A stretch of 64,000 nt of DNA from Cyathus striatus (GCA_025738555.1 JAOVFP010000023.1:1922001-1986000); one strand, 5' to 3'. Shown: positions 13,131-23,992, counted from the stretch's first letter. Made by a program: numbers and translations. The notes: generated by a model not told the origin, from the letters alone.

Positions 13131-13499
13131 CATTTCTAAATGATATTCTAGCATAAAATATGCAGAATCAAGCTGTACAAACCAATTGTCATTGCCCACA
13201 CTTGCCAACTTGAGCCCAACATTTCCAGACCTTCCTTTCCCTCTCCCCACATCTCCTCCCAACCCCATTTGTCCATCTGAACCACAGTAATCCTTAGCTC
13301 CATAGGCATTGGCAGGGTGTAGCACTTGCTGCTGTTCTGGTAGTTGGCTAGAGGTGACATTGAGTGGCAGTGTGATATTGTTGAGCACCACTTGCTGTTC
13401 ATAGGGGCCTAGGTGAGGTCTTTTTCATGGCAGCTTGCATTTGGTGTCAAATTGTGTATTTTCATCCATAGGAAGATAGGTGGGTAAGGGGAAATGAGA

Positions 13500-13737
13500 C
13501 AAGTGAAGAGGAATAACGAGGAGGAGCGATGGGGAGGGACATGATGGAGATGCATTGGAAAGTGGGCAGGATCTGAAACGTCCAAATTGGGCAATTTTGT
13601 TAACTCCTAATGCCAATAATGGACAGCCTAATTAAATTTAATGAGTTGGACCAGTTGGTATATCAATACAATGTAATCATTCATATTACATGGACATAGT
13701 CCCATGATACTGACCGGCTTCTGGTCTACTTTGTAAC
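13500..13737 (-). repeat. Inverted repeat, right arm
   Basis: This is the reverse complement of 6368-6598. Shared landmarks are AGTGGGCAGGATCTGAAACG (13560-13579) and CCATGATACTGACCGGCTTC (about 13712-13731). Confidence 0.7.
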
Positions 13738-13925
13738 CACAAGAACCAATCACATATATTTTGCCTTACCTCTCTAACTCATCTACACAGGTGTGTGCTC
13801 CCCGTTTTATGACCCTTGCAAATACATTCCATTAAAAAGCACTGCTTACCATTCTACAACACCATTCACCTATTCAAACAACTGCAAGCAAGGTTTTTGT
13901 CAACAACATTGATGCTTCCAAGTTG

Positions 13926-14112
13926 AGAACATTTGACATCAATGGGCCCAGAGCTCATCATGCTCACTTGTCTTGGTCTTGTGCTGCTCTCAAACAGATC
14001 TAACAAAGAATCTAATCTTTATCTTTATCTTTGATCTTTAATGTTCTCACAACTTCCGATTGGTGGATCATTGTGAACATTTGACATCAATGGGATTGTG
14101 CTCACTTGTCTT
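13926..14112 (+). repeat. Short direct repeat around the second 78-bp repeat
   Basis: GAACATTTGACATCAATGGG followed by TGCTCACTTGTCTT occurs at 13926-13977 and again at 14073-14112, one on each side of the 78-bp direct repeat copy at 13994-14071. A related CTTGTGCTGCTCTCAAA tract occurs at 13977-13994 and near 15732. The region is a patchwork of dispersed repeat pieces. Confidence 0.5.
13994..14071 (+). repeat. 78-bp direct repeat, right copy
   Basis: This is a same-orientation copy of 6184-6261 (AACAAAGAATCTAATCTTTA core). It forms the outer right boundary of the helicase/DUF6589 region. Confidence 0.7.
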
Positions 14113-14123
14113 CAGGATGGACA

Positions 14124-15698
14124 AAAACTGACACCATACACAGTGTAAATTTCAGTTTGTAGATACAAAAAGCACTAGAAGAATGAACAGCTGCATCAAA
14201 ATTTACACTGTGTAGCTTTCAAACTAGAATAAATAAGTGTTTCTTTAATTATGTAACTAGATTATGTAACCAGACTTAATATATAACAGGTTTATAATAA
14301 TTTAAAAAAATGTAGTCCAGTATGAGGTAAAAGTTGTTATGAACATGATGTTTACAAAGGCACATAGCCTAGTGGTAAGTGATTCAGATAGATATATTCC
14401 TTTGTTCAATGGATAGGGGTTTGATTCTCCCTGGGTACTTTTTTTTTAACTTCTCTATTTAAGAGTTGTATCCACTTGTGTGAACATCATGGCATGCCAC
14501 AAATGCTCTCAGGAGACCAGTGCCGATTCATCCTGGAAGCACATCAACAAGGAACTTGCGACTTTCGAACTCCCCATCTCATCTAAGAGTCTTTTCTTCA
14601 TTTCATGAGGGTTCTTGACTTCAGTTAGCACCATGTTGGTGTTAGGTTATTCATGACAAAGGCAAGAATGGTGTTGGAACCCAAGCCACCACATTCACCC
14701 CATACCAATGACATCTCTACACCTCTACCAATGTCTCTCCTCTTCATCATCACCAAACACGATATACCTAGCCTCGTCATTTGGAATGCAGAATTGTTCC
14801 CTCTACTGTGTAAATGTATTCCCCATCAAAGTGCCCATGCTCAGTGATGCCTTCCTATGTGAGATGTCATTCCTCCTACAAGTAATGGGTCACGAAGGCG
14901 TCACAGAGCCCAAGAACACTGGCCATCTATGTTTCTGTTCTTGTAACACAGAAGAGGAGTATGGGTTCATAGTGATGCAGGAGTGTGATGGACACATCTC
15001 GTTGGGACCTTGTGCACATGCTAGTTATACTCCGCTTTGGACATTGGTCATGCTGCCAGTTCTGCTGGGACTAAGACTCAGTTGATGCATGGAGGATTCA
15101 GGTTAGGACTGTGCCTTGTGTTGTGCTATGGGCCCTTCAAATCAAGGCTGTATCTGTGTTGCTTGGAGTCTACTGAACCATCCTGCTCTTATCCCCTCAT
15201 TATCAAAATGTTACATCCACAAGCTATTGGTACAGCCAGAGACCTCCATTTTCTCATTGTCTATCCTCTGTCTAACTGCAGTCAACATTTGGTCAACATT
15301 GCAGTACATTGCAGTATTTCATGGGATTTCAACAGCATTCAATGGCAACATGACAGGATTATGCTGGTTGGTTGGTGTGTGGTTGACTAGGGGCTCAGAA
15401 AGAATAGGTTTTGCAGATACATACATGCTGTTTTGTCACATTCAAATTGCATTTTAGATGACGTAGTTTAAAGCAGAATGATGGTGAAAGTGTCGGGGAA
15501 GCGTTGTTGTATGTCATCCTCAAAATTTTCAGGTTTGTTTCTCATTATTTACCATATCTCATTATTTTCCTACACATTTTTAATCAAGTGTTATCTATGT
15601 AATTTTTTTAAGTACCATGGGAAATTTTATCTTGTGCTACATGGTGCATCACTTACACAGTGTAAAGTGAAATTTACACCATGTATGGTGTTAGTTTT
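14124..15698. mobile_element. 1.58-kb element with 31-bp terminal inverted repeats
   Basis: AAAACTGACACCATACACAG at 14124 starts a 31-bp arm that pairs with 15668-15698 (three mismatches). Inside are several overlapping short ORFs on the plus strand (14653-15457) with no recognisable transposase motif, and a tRNA-like sequence near 14365-14430 with A-box-like TAGCCTAGTGG and B-box-like GGTTTGATTC. It is best read as a decayed or non-autonomous DNA transposon that may have captured a SINE-like sequence. Confidence 0.4.
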
Positions 15699-15921
15699 CA
15701 TACCTACCCCCTTGTCTTGGACTTGCTGCTCTTGTGCTGCTCTCAAAGTCTCAGGCAACTCAGGCTGCTAATCCCATTTATGTAAGTACTCTCAGATGTC
15801 CATTCCAATCATTGCAGATTCACACTCCAATCTCAAAAGTTGCAACACTCATATCATGCATGTTTCCTCCAAGTTCACAATAGACATCTCATTACAATCA
15901 ATCCCCATCACTCAAAACACC

Positions 15922-16995
15922 TCACCCCCCAACTCCCTTCAATACATCCACTAACATCTTATTCACAGAGAATGATTCTGAGAGATACCTTACCAGAATC
16001 TCAACACCTAGCCTCTGTAGCACATTCCCCTGCATCTGCGCAAATGATATCAAATCCATCCCACATGAAATCAGTAATTCCTCCATGTCTACAAACTGTA
16101 AGCATCCACATATGCCCATGACAGATATACAAAACGCACCAAACAGATTGTTCTGCCCAACTTCCAACACCTCCTTCACTATTGCTATAATACTATTCAA
16201 AAGATTCTTCTTCAAATGCATCTTCTTCACAACATGCCCTTTACTTGTGCTGTTCAGTCTAAGTTTACAGAATATAGCATCACTTGCAAATCGAGGGCTC
16301 TGCACTACTTTCTCTGTGTTCCAGTTCCAGTTCACTATGACCTGGACTGGATCATTGTCAGACAGGGCTTGCAACAGCAAGGGTATCCCTTCCTCATGAC
16401 TCACAATTCACATATGCATCTGTGAAAGGTCAATGCCTTGAATGATTTTAGATTCCCAAGGTCCAAGTTGAAGGGAGGTTTCAGCAAGTCTGATACTCCT
16501 CCTGTGGGCTGCTAGCGAGTCAAGGAATGCATTTCCTGCAATGTAAGATACCTGTCCTTCATTACCTAGTGGTATGCTAGCTCATGTGTGAGCAGTTGCA
16601 TTCATAGATTGGTTTGGAAACCCACCTTATGCTGCTGAGCAGAACAAATGTGTCCAGGTTCCATTTCATCTCCTGGCTTATAAGATGCATGCTCCAAGCT
16701 CCCAGTGCCTTGGAGTTGAGCACACTGGCAAAGTTGTCATTGGACACAGTTGAAATTGTTGCATCATGAATAACTCCTGTGGTGTACATGACATGTTTCA
16801 CTTCATTGAAGTGACTAATTATTGTGTTGATTGATAGACGGAGGTTTGCCATGTCAGTGACATCTCCCTGAACATACTCCATGATAGTGGAAGGATGGCT
16901 CAACCTTAGGCTTTGCAAGCCTTGTGTAATCTGCACACAACAGGAACATTAGATGATTAATGTGGAATTTGGAGTTACACTTGCCTCAGCATCAT
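15922..16995 (-). pseudogene. Polyketide synthase, C-terminal part: KR end and acyl carrier protein
   Basis: This is the downstream half of a gene split by the gypsy element. From 16995 down the frame gives GCT GAG, then a 54-nt GC-AG intron (16984-16931), then ketoreductase sequence: DVTDMANLRLSI, VMYTTGVIHD, FASVLNSKALGAWSMHLIS and FVLLSSI, and after another intron [18 protein letters not shown], which carries the YxxxN part of the KR active site. An acyl carrier protein domain follows (LLNSIIAIVKEVL... to ...LGVEILVRYLSESFSV). The position that should be the phosphopantetheine serine reads GMDLISFAQ instead of GMDS, consistent with TCG to TTG. Reducing fungal PKS proteins usually order KS-AT-DH-KR-ACP, and no domain was recognised past the stop at 15922. 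Gene disruption plus loss of the serine make this a pseudogene. Confidence 0.75.
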
Positions 16996-17225
16996 TGTAG
17001 AGGATATGATCCTCTATGACGACTTATGTTACTCACTCACCACGTAAACCAAACCAAGTGTATTGGTGTTCTATGAGTGTACGAGTAAAAAGTCTGCTGA
17101 AATATGTACAAACAGTGTACGTATATATATGGGCAACGCCTAACAGCGTTGCCAAACAGTACGTAGGTAAATAACATGACTAAGCGATGGTAGTATGTAA
17201 GCGGCGCTTAACATGGCACCTTACA
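16996..17225 (-). repeat. Gypsy 3' LTR (left copy)
   Basis: This 230-bp copy is flanked on its outer side by the target duplication ATCAT (16991-16995). It contains the inner palindrome AGGATATGATCCT and a TATATATA stretch. Confidence 0.95.
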
Positions 17226-17236
17226 CACCCCCCCTT
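17226..17236 (-). other. Polypurine tract of the gypsy element
   Basis: On the minus strand AAGGGGGGGTG directly precedes the 3' LTR, the expected place and composition for the primer of plus-strand cDNA synthesis. Confidence 0.8.
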
Positions 17237-17283
17237 GAGACCGGGTCCACACGGTCTAACACATTGGGAGAGGGGTGCGGTGC

Positions 17284-17633
17284 TTATACAGATGAAGGAC
17301 CAGGCGGTGATGAGGGGCGGGGTGGCGGCTGAGGTGTCAGAGACCGATGAGGTCGCGCTCCGTCATCCACGTCCATGGCTGAAGGGGCTTCATGGTGATC
17401 CGGCGCGGGCGTGTTAGGGTCATTAGACCCAATGCCTTCAGAAGCGGCTACTACCGTCATACTAGGGTCGTTAGACCCATGCCCATTTAGTATAATGGGG
17501 GACGGTAGTAGCACTCGAGGCTGAGCAGAACCTGATGATTCTTCAACGTCCATGGCAGGGTCGTTAGACCCCGGGTTGAGAGTGCCCTGCGATGTTCCAC
17601 TAGGCCCGGCGACAGGGGGCAGGTTGGGCATAA
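17284..17633 (-). CDS. Probable C-terminal fragment of the gypsy extra ORF
   Basis: A 115-codon frame just inside the 3' LTR is rich in Pro, Ser and Asp and has four spaced GSNDP motifs plus two MDV motifs. It begins exactly where the foldback element ends, so it may be the tail of the long ORF at 21295-23873, cut off by that insertion. When the insertion is removed the two frames do not join directly, so a frame shift or another boundary must be assumed. There is no known domain. Confidence 0.4.
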
Positions 17634-17724
17634 GTGTCAGCCATCGTGATCATTTTTTGCCCTGGTAAAATGATTGCCACAATCATTTTACCAGGGCAAA
17701 AAATGATCGCTTAGGCGATCAAAT

Positions 17725-18390
17725 GTGATCATTTACCATAGAACTAGCAGAATATTACTATGCTCAAATGTGATCATTTACTATAATACTAGCAGAATAT
17801 TCCCATGCTCAAATGTGATCATTTACATAGAACTAGCTGATTGCTCATGCTCAAATGTGATCATTTACTATAATACTAGCAGAATATTCCCATGCTCAAA
17901 TGTGATCATTTACATAGAACTAGCTGATTGCTCATGCTCAAATGTGATCATTTACAATAATACTAGCAGAATATTCCCATGCTCAAATGTGATCATTTAC
18001 ATAGGACTAGCTAATTGCTCACACTCAAATGTGATCATTTACTATAATACTAGCAGATTGTTCCCATGCTCATATCTGATCATTTACAATAGGACTACCA
18101 CAGTATTCACACACTCAAATGTGATCATTTACATATTACCACCAGAATATTCTCACAATCAAATGTGATCATTTATGATAATACTAGCAGAATATTCCCA
18201 CGCTCAAATATAATCATTTATGATAATACTAGCAGAATATTCCCACACTTAAATATGATCATTTATGATAATACTAGCAGAATATTCCCACGCTCAAATA
18301 TGATCATTTATGATAGGACTAGCAGATTGTTCCCACACTCAAATGTGATCATTTACTAAAATATTAGCAGAATATTCCCACACTTATAAG
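17725..18390 (+). repeat. Tandem array of a roughly 43-bp repeat, left arm
   Basis: About 15 head-to-tail monomers share CAAATGTGATCATTTAC and a variable part such as ATACTAGCAGAATATTCCCA. The period is 41-46 bp. The open frames across the array arise from the repeat and are not genes. Confidence 0.9.
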
Positions 18391-18439
18391 TGATTATAAG
18401 TGATCATTAGGTCATGCAGGTGGCATAATAGGTTGTTCA

Positions 18440-18960
18440 TGTATGTCACATTGTGTCACACTATGTCACATATGTCACACTTTTACACATGTCACACATT
18501 GTCACAAACATTATATTTTGTCACATGTCACACTTTTTGACACGTCACTTTTTGTCACACATGTCACATTTTTCGACACGTCACTTTTTGTCACACATTT
18601 AGACATGTCACACATGTCACACATTTAAACACGTCACACATTGTCACACATGTCACACATGTCATACTTTTAGACATGTCACACTTTTAAACATGTCACA
18701 CTTTTTCACCACATGTCACACTTTTTGACATGTCACATTTTGTCACACACATCACACTTTTAGATATGGCACACATTTAAACACATCACACATTGTCACA
18801 CATGTCACACATTTAAACACGTCACACGTTGTCACACATGTCACACTTTTAGACACGTCACATTTTGTCACACACATCACACTTTTACATATGTCACATT
18901 TTATCATGTATATCACACTCTTACATATATTACACATTTACATGTCACGTATTCCACATT
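18440..18960 (+). repeat. TGTCACA-rich simple-repeat block, left arm
   Basis: Degenerate repeats of ATGTCACAC(A/T)TTT are spaced about 10-18 bp apart, and the mirror block lies at about 19990-20530. The motif frequency is high enough to suggest repeated protein-binding sites or simple slippage expansion. Confidence 0.8.
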
Positions 18961-19109
18961 TGTCTTGTTGTTTATAGCTGTTACACTTAGCTGTCAAACT
19001 TCTCACATTTGCTTGTATAATACTCCTGTCATGTAGTCACATAGGTTACATTTCCAAATTCATGTCACACAACATCTGTTACAACCATTATATTCATCAC
19101 ACATATTAC

Positions 19110-20045
19110 ATATCCCAACACATCACATTTATTCACATTTTGTTCACATGTCACACATCTCTCATTTGTAATACTGTACCATTTAAATGAGTTTGAAATA
19201 GGCAAAATGTTGACATCATTTGATGCTTTCTGACATGTGACTGTCAAATTATTAAAATGGTAAATTTATCACAAGTTGCATTTTCACAGTATTATGTTAG
19301 TCAGACATCTCATATATGTCACATTTTATGTTTCAAAATCTGATGGTAAATGTGACGAAATGATCACACAGCAGATATTTGCAATTCTGTAATAATGAAA
19401 ATTGAACAGTAGTGAGCACTGTTAAGAGAGACACAAGAAATCATATAGCCCATTGGTTAGTCAAGAAAAACATCTGATTGGCTGATAGAAAGTGTGACAA
19501 AGATATAAGTAATGTGACAATAGAAGTAATAATTGAATGGAAGACATAGATATGTCAACATAACCAGACCAGATAACATGTGATGAAGATACAGAATACA
19601 TATTAAGGTTAGTTAGACAAAATTAGTATCTAAGTACAGTTATGTCTACTATAGAATCTGACTGTCTTATTAAAACATAACATTGTGATTACCAGAAAGT
19701 AGTGTTGACACAATGTGATTTCAGCTTAGTGCTATGAATGCTGAATTCAACCAATACAGGTAAACAGTAAGAGAAAATGTGATTTTCATAAAGTAGTCAA
19801 GTGCCTTTGCCATATAATTTGTAATGTGCATGAATCACTTAGTGAGCACCTTTCATGTGACCTTTTCATATGACATGTGTGATGTGTGTAGGGTCTGTGT
19901 GACAGTTGGGTGTGCAAATGAAAGTAAAAATGCAATTTTATTTTTTGACAAGGAGAAAGTACCATGACAAGCAAGTGATATGAGAAGGAAGTGTGATATG
20001 TGTGACAAATGTGAGAATATAACAGGTGTAATATTGACATATAAG
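19110..20045. other. Unique centre of the foldback element
   Basis: About 0.95 kb of AT-rich sequence lies between the arms. The only open frame longer than 80 codons (19786-20058, minus) is of low complexity and not convincing. Nothing else was recognised. Confidence 0.6.
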
Positions 20046-20599
20046 AGATGTATAACACGTGTAATGAATATAATGGTTGTAACAGATGTTGTGTGACATG
20101 AATTTGGAAATGTAACCTATGTGACTACATGACAGGAGTATTATACAAGCAAATGTGAGAAGTTTGACAGCTAAGTGTGACAGCTATAAACAACAAGACA
20201 AATGTGGAATATGTGACATGTAAATGTGTAATATATGTAAGAGTGTGATATACATGATAAAATGTGACATATGTAAAAGTGTGATGTGTGTGACAAAATG
20301 TGACGTGTCTAAAAGTGTGACATGTGTGACAACGTGTGACGTGTTTAAATGTGTGACATGTGTGACAATGTGTGATGTGTTTAAATGTGTGCCATATCTA
20401 AAAGTGTGATGTGTGTGACAAAAAGTGACGTGTCAAAAAGTGTGACATGTGACAAAATATAATGTTTGTGACAATGTGTGACATGTGTAAAAGTGTGACA
20501 TATGTGACATAGTGTGACACAATGTGACATACATGAACAACCTATTATGCCACCTGCATGACCTAATGATCACTTATAATCACTTATAAGTGTGGGAAT

Positions 20600-21215
20600 A
20601 TTCTGCTAATATTTTAGTAAATGATCACATTTGAGTGTGGGAACAATCTGCTAGTCCTATCATAAATGATCATATTTGAGCGTGGGAATATTCTGCTAGT
20701 ATTATCATAAATGATCACATTTGATTGTGAGAATATTCTGGTGGTAATATGTAAATGATCACATTTGAGTGTGTGAATACTGTGGTAGTCCTATTGTAAA
20801 TGATCAGATATGAGCATGGGAACAATCTGCTAGTATTATAGTAAATGATCACATTTGAGTGTGAGCAATTAGCTAGTCCTATGTAAATGATCACATTTGA
20901 GCATGGGAATATTCTGCTAGTATTATTGTAAATGATCACATTTGAGCATGGGAATATTCTGCTAGTATTATAGTAAATGATCACATTTGAGCGTGAGCAA
21001 TCAGCTAGTTCTATGTAAATGATCACATTTGAGCATGGGAATATTCTGCTAGTATTATAGTAAATGATCACATTTGAGCATGGGAATATTTTGCTAGTCC
21101 TATGGTAAATGATCACATTTGAGCATGAGCAATTAGCTAGTTCTATGTAAATGATCACATTTGAGCATAGTAATATTCTGCTAGTTCTATGGTAAATGAT
21201 CACATTTGATCGCCT
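20600..21215 (-). repeat. Tandem array of the roughly 43-bp repeat, right arm
   Basis: About 14 monomers are present, the inverted counterpart of 17725-18390. It lacks at least two monomers present in the left array (those with CATTTATGATAATACTAGC), so the arms have changed copy number since they formed. Confidence 0.85.
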
Positions 21216-21294
21216 AAGCGATCATTTTTTGCCCTGGTAAAATAATTGTGGCAATCATTTTACCAGGGCAAAAAATGATCACGATGGCTGACAC

Positions 21295-23873
21295 CACTCG
21301 GTCGGGACGAGGACGATTCCTAATATATAGGAAAGTCGATGACTCAGCATAGGATAGCCATCGTCCATTCCTGGCCTGATCCCCGTGGGTGAGCCTGTCG
21401 ATCTGCATCAATGTATGGATGCGGTCAAAATCCTCTGGTGATGGTGACCAGAAGCCGGACCACTGAGTTATTTCTCGTGGTTCGCCATGTCGCTGGAGAC
21501 GCTCCAGCCTCCTGTCGTCAGCCTCTAGGAATAGTGATCGCCTTAGTGGCGAGTTGATGAAGTGGGCGTCAAGGTAATTCAGCCCGAATGGATAGGCGTG
21601 GTCAATCCACGCTATAGGGACGCCATTTTGTATAAGGGTGGTAATCATGTCTGACATCCCGATGTTGTTCGCAGCGTTGGGGGGGCAGACGAATCTCCGG
21701 CTAACGAATTCAGGTCCAGTCTGTGGACGAAATGGTTCTGACGGATGGGAGGCGTTCCATGCCTCAATTTCCTCTCGATACCGGTTGGACTGAGACGTGA
21801 GGAAAGCCAGTTCCCTTATAAACGGGACTCTTGCCTCGCGGTTACTGGGACCCAATGCTTGTCCTAGTAGGTAGCCAAAGATACTTCGGTGGCATACTTG
21901 AAATGTGTGCGTAACCGCGACGCCAATGAATGGGTTAGTACTACCCGGGTGCCCGTGGTGGGCCATGTACTGACAGTGGAGGTCCACCATCAGTTGATGT
22001 TCTGGTGGGGGCATTAGCAGCCCTGCACCTCCCGTTGCAGATGATGATGACCTTTGGGTAAAGGAGGATTCCAGGCGTGCGATGTTGGGGATGCCCGGGT
22101 TATAGGATATGGATAAGGGAGGAACTCCCTCGGCGAACCGTGTGTCAGACACAATGTAACGCATTGCACGGTCGCGGTGCTCGGGGAATACCCAGCCCAA
22201 GATGGTGCGGAAAACGTCGAGTAGTTCATGTGCCTCGAATCTTATGTCAGGCGTGTACTGCTTGTCGTTGATCAAGTCCGCCAGTGCATCAACTTGTAGG
22301 GGGTTCATCGGGAACCCTCTAGGTGCAATGTGGTATAACATGGACCGTGGTTGGTATGAGGAGTTACTCCTCAGTTCGGAGCGAGAGGCCTCTTCCACTG
22401 ATTGTCCAGCAAATGCTCTGTTTGATCTCCTTGAAATGTAAACCGTTGGCCCGAACATGCCCGCGAGCCAGTTGTCCCGTTCGACGTGTCCAGCTCCATT
22501 CTCCACGACTCCCAGGGCGTCAGGTATATGCCCCGGGATGGCTTTCTCCTTCACTGCTTCTTTTCACTTTCTGTCGTCGTATTTCATCTTCGCCACTGCA
22601 TGTTGATCACACAGATGTTTTTGCTGCCTGTCCGTCAGCCCTTCTAGGTCTGGTTCCTCAGGGCTACTATCTGGCTCGTCATCTTCGTCATTGTCGCCAC
22701 TCTTCTTCTGGTCTGCCTCTACGTAGTCAACGAGGGCAGGGTCCTTCCTCTTGATTCGGGGGGGCCGGATTGGCCCTGGTACCGTTAGGTACCTTTCCTG
22801 GGGCCTGGTGGCCTCCCTCGGCTGTGTTACGCTTGGGTTCCAATTTGCCCTTGTGTAAGATGTGCCGGCCGTCGATGTTGTAGGTTCATTCCTTGTCGAC
22901 ATGTTTCTCGTGCATGGGGCGTCACGCGCTGGTAGTCTTCTAGTGGTTCGTGGGGGGGGATTGCCAGGAGTGTTCCTCTCGGTATTCTGTTTCCCTTGCC
23001 TCACCATAATTGAGCCTGTCTTGTAGCTCATATCTTCTGGGTGGTGGGCGAGTCTCTCGCCCACGCTCTGCTTCCCTGCTTGCTGGTCGTTTCAATCGGA
23101 GGCGCTTCGCCTCTGCTTCCACTTCCCTGTTGCGGTCGTTGAGGTTGGCATTCCGGTCTTCCAGGTTACGATTCTTTTCGTGGAGTTGGCTTACTTTGTC
23201 GTTTAATTCGTCAATGCGGCAGAGTAAGGTCATGACGGTGAACCTTACGCCGTCTGTCATGTCATTGTTGTCATCCAATGTGGCCCCCTCTCTATCCAGA
23301 TCCCAGAGGAGGCAGTTTAGTTCTCACCTCCTTTCTCGTCTCTCCTTGTCGGTTTGTTCTCTCACCTCTCGTGAGGTGGCTCGTTTCTTTCCTTTGTCTC
23401 GTTTCTTCTCCTGTTGCCGTGAGTTCACGGCTGTTGTGGTGTCATCAGTGGTGGAGGTTGAGTCATCGACCTCCATCCCTTCCATTGGTATAGGTATTCG
23501 TGGCGTGGTTTGTTGCGGGTTGGGTTGCGGTGGGGCCCACATCGGCCCCCATGTCCCGTATGGGGCTGGTTGTTGTGGGTGGTAGGCCCCATGATATGGC
23601 GGCAGGTATCCGCTACCGTATGTCGTTGGTGGAGCCGGGTATGTTGATGTTGGTGGTGGTGGTCTGCTAAGTGCGGTCGGTGCGTTGAGGGATGGATAGT
23701 GTTGCTGGGCATCCCATCCCCCCACTAGAACCCATGGGCGGGTTCTCGGTCCAATGGTGTGTTGGTTGGGGGGGGTGGAATGGGAGGGGGTTGCTGGAGC
23801 TACCCTCCCCATTGTTCACTGGGGGTTGGTTGTGGGTGGTGTTGTTCATGGGGTTGTGTTGGTATTGTGGCAT
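21295..23873 (-). pseudogene. Extra gypsy ORF downstream of pol, function unknown
   Basis: Downstream of pol on the same strand, several frames read as one long protein. A Pro/Gln/Tyr-rich N-terminus (23.87-23.4 kb) leads into a charged KR-rich stretch, then a coiled coil with LHEKNRNLEDRNANLNDRN (about 23.2 kb), an Arg-rich segment, an acidic stretch DDEPDSSPEEPDLEG (about 22.65 kb) and a 440-residue globular part with PMNPLQVDALADLINDKQY, WVFPEHRDRAMRYIVSD and TQWSGFWSPSPEDFDRIHTL. TGA stops at 23324-23326 and 22564-22566 interrupt the frame, and frame changes fall near homopolymer runs (about 22953 and 23769). Signal peptide and membrane segments are not apparent, so it does not look like an envelope protein. 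It could be a second structural protein. The foldback element truncates its end. Confidence 0.6.
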
Positions 23874-23992
23874 GGTGGTGTGGAAATTTTCTGTACGAGG
23901 TGTTTGGCGCGTCGTGTAGGCAGTTGTGGGCGTGTGTTTGAGTCAATGATTGGTGGGGGAGGTGATGGTAAACAAAACGGTATCACGTGGAT

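Larger units (their letters stand above)
6184..14071. mobile_element. Putative composite element: helicase plus DUF6589 between inverted and direct repeats
   Basis: A RecQ-like helicase (+, to 8886) and a DUF6589 gene (-, from about 13.1 kb to 8.95 kb) converge with almost no gap. They are enclosed by a roughly 235-bp inverted repeat (6368-6598 and 13500-13737) and, outside that, a 78-bp direct repeat (6184-6261 and 13994-14071). The symmetry suggests the pair travels, or once travelled, as a unit. Both genes are broken by nonsense mutations. I know of no established transposon class with this exact pairing, so the grouping is an inference. Confidence 0.45.
17634..21294. mobile_element. Foldback element with arms of tandem repeats, nested in the gypsy element
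   Basis: The 3.66-kb segment is a near-palindrome. GTGTCAGCCATCGTGATCAT at 17634 pairs with the reverse complement ending at 21294, and the arms pair to about 19.11 kb and 20.05 kb around a unique centre of about 0.95 kb. Each terminus is itself a hairpin (17650-17712 and 21219-21279: TTTTTTGCCCTGGTAAAATG, short loop, complement). The arms consist mainly of a roughly 43-bp repeat and a TGTCACA-rich repeat. No transposase ORF is present. Foldback (FB-like) elements with subrepeated arms are known from Drosophila; this looks like a fungal counterpart by structure only. No target duplication is evident. Confidence 0.85.

Noticed and set aside
15037..15457. Possible membrane-protein gene on the plus strand
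   Set aside because: Two overlapping frames with hydrophobic stretches lie inside the TIR element, but no family motif was recognised and the start and end are arbitrary.
17725..18359. Long open frames across the repeat arrays (for example the 147-codon frame and its mirror at 20715-21203)
   Set aside because: They arise from a repeat unit of about 43 bp read in one frame (NVIIYYNTSRIFPCS pattern) and appear in both arms of the palindrome. There is no start context or domain, so they are not genes.
17725..18390. CRISPR-like appearance of regularly spaced repeats
   Set aside because: The monomers are contiguous and diverge throughout, with no conserved repeat plus unique spacers, in eukaryotic DNA with introns.
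21214..21294. C-terminal residues of the 446-codon gypsy frame inside the foldback element
   Set aside because: The last roughly 25 codons are translated from the foldback terminus, so the original ORF end is not there.
22323..23585. Plus-strand ORFs of 143 and 191 codons opposite the gypsy extra ORF
   Set aside because: They are antisense to a frame with clear coding character (coiled coil, Pro-rich stretches), and their composition is that of the reverse complement.
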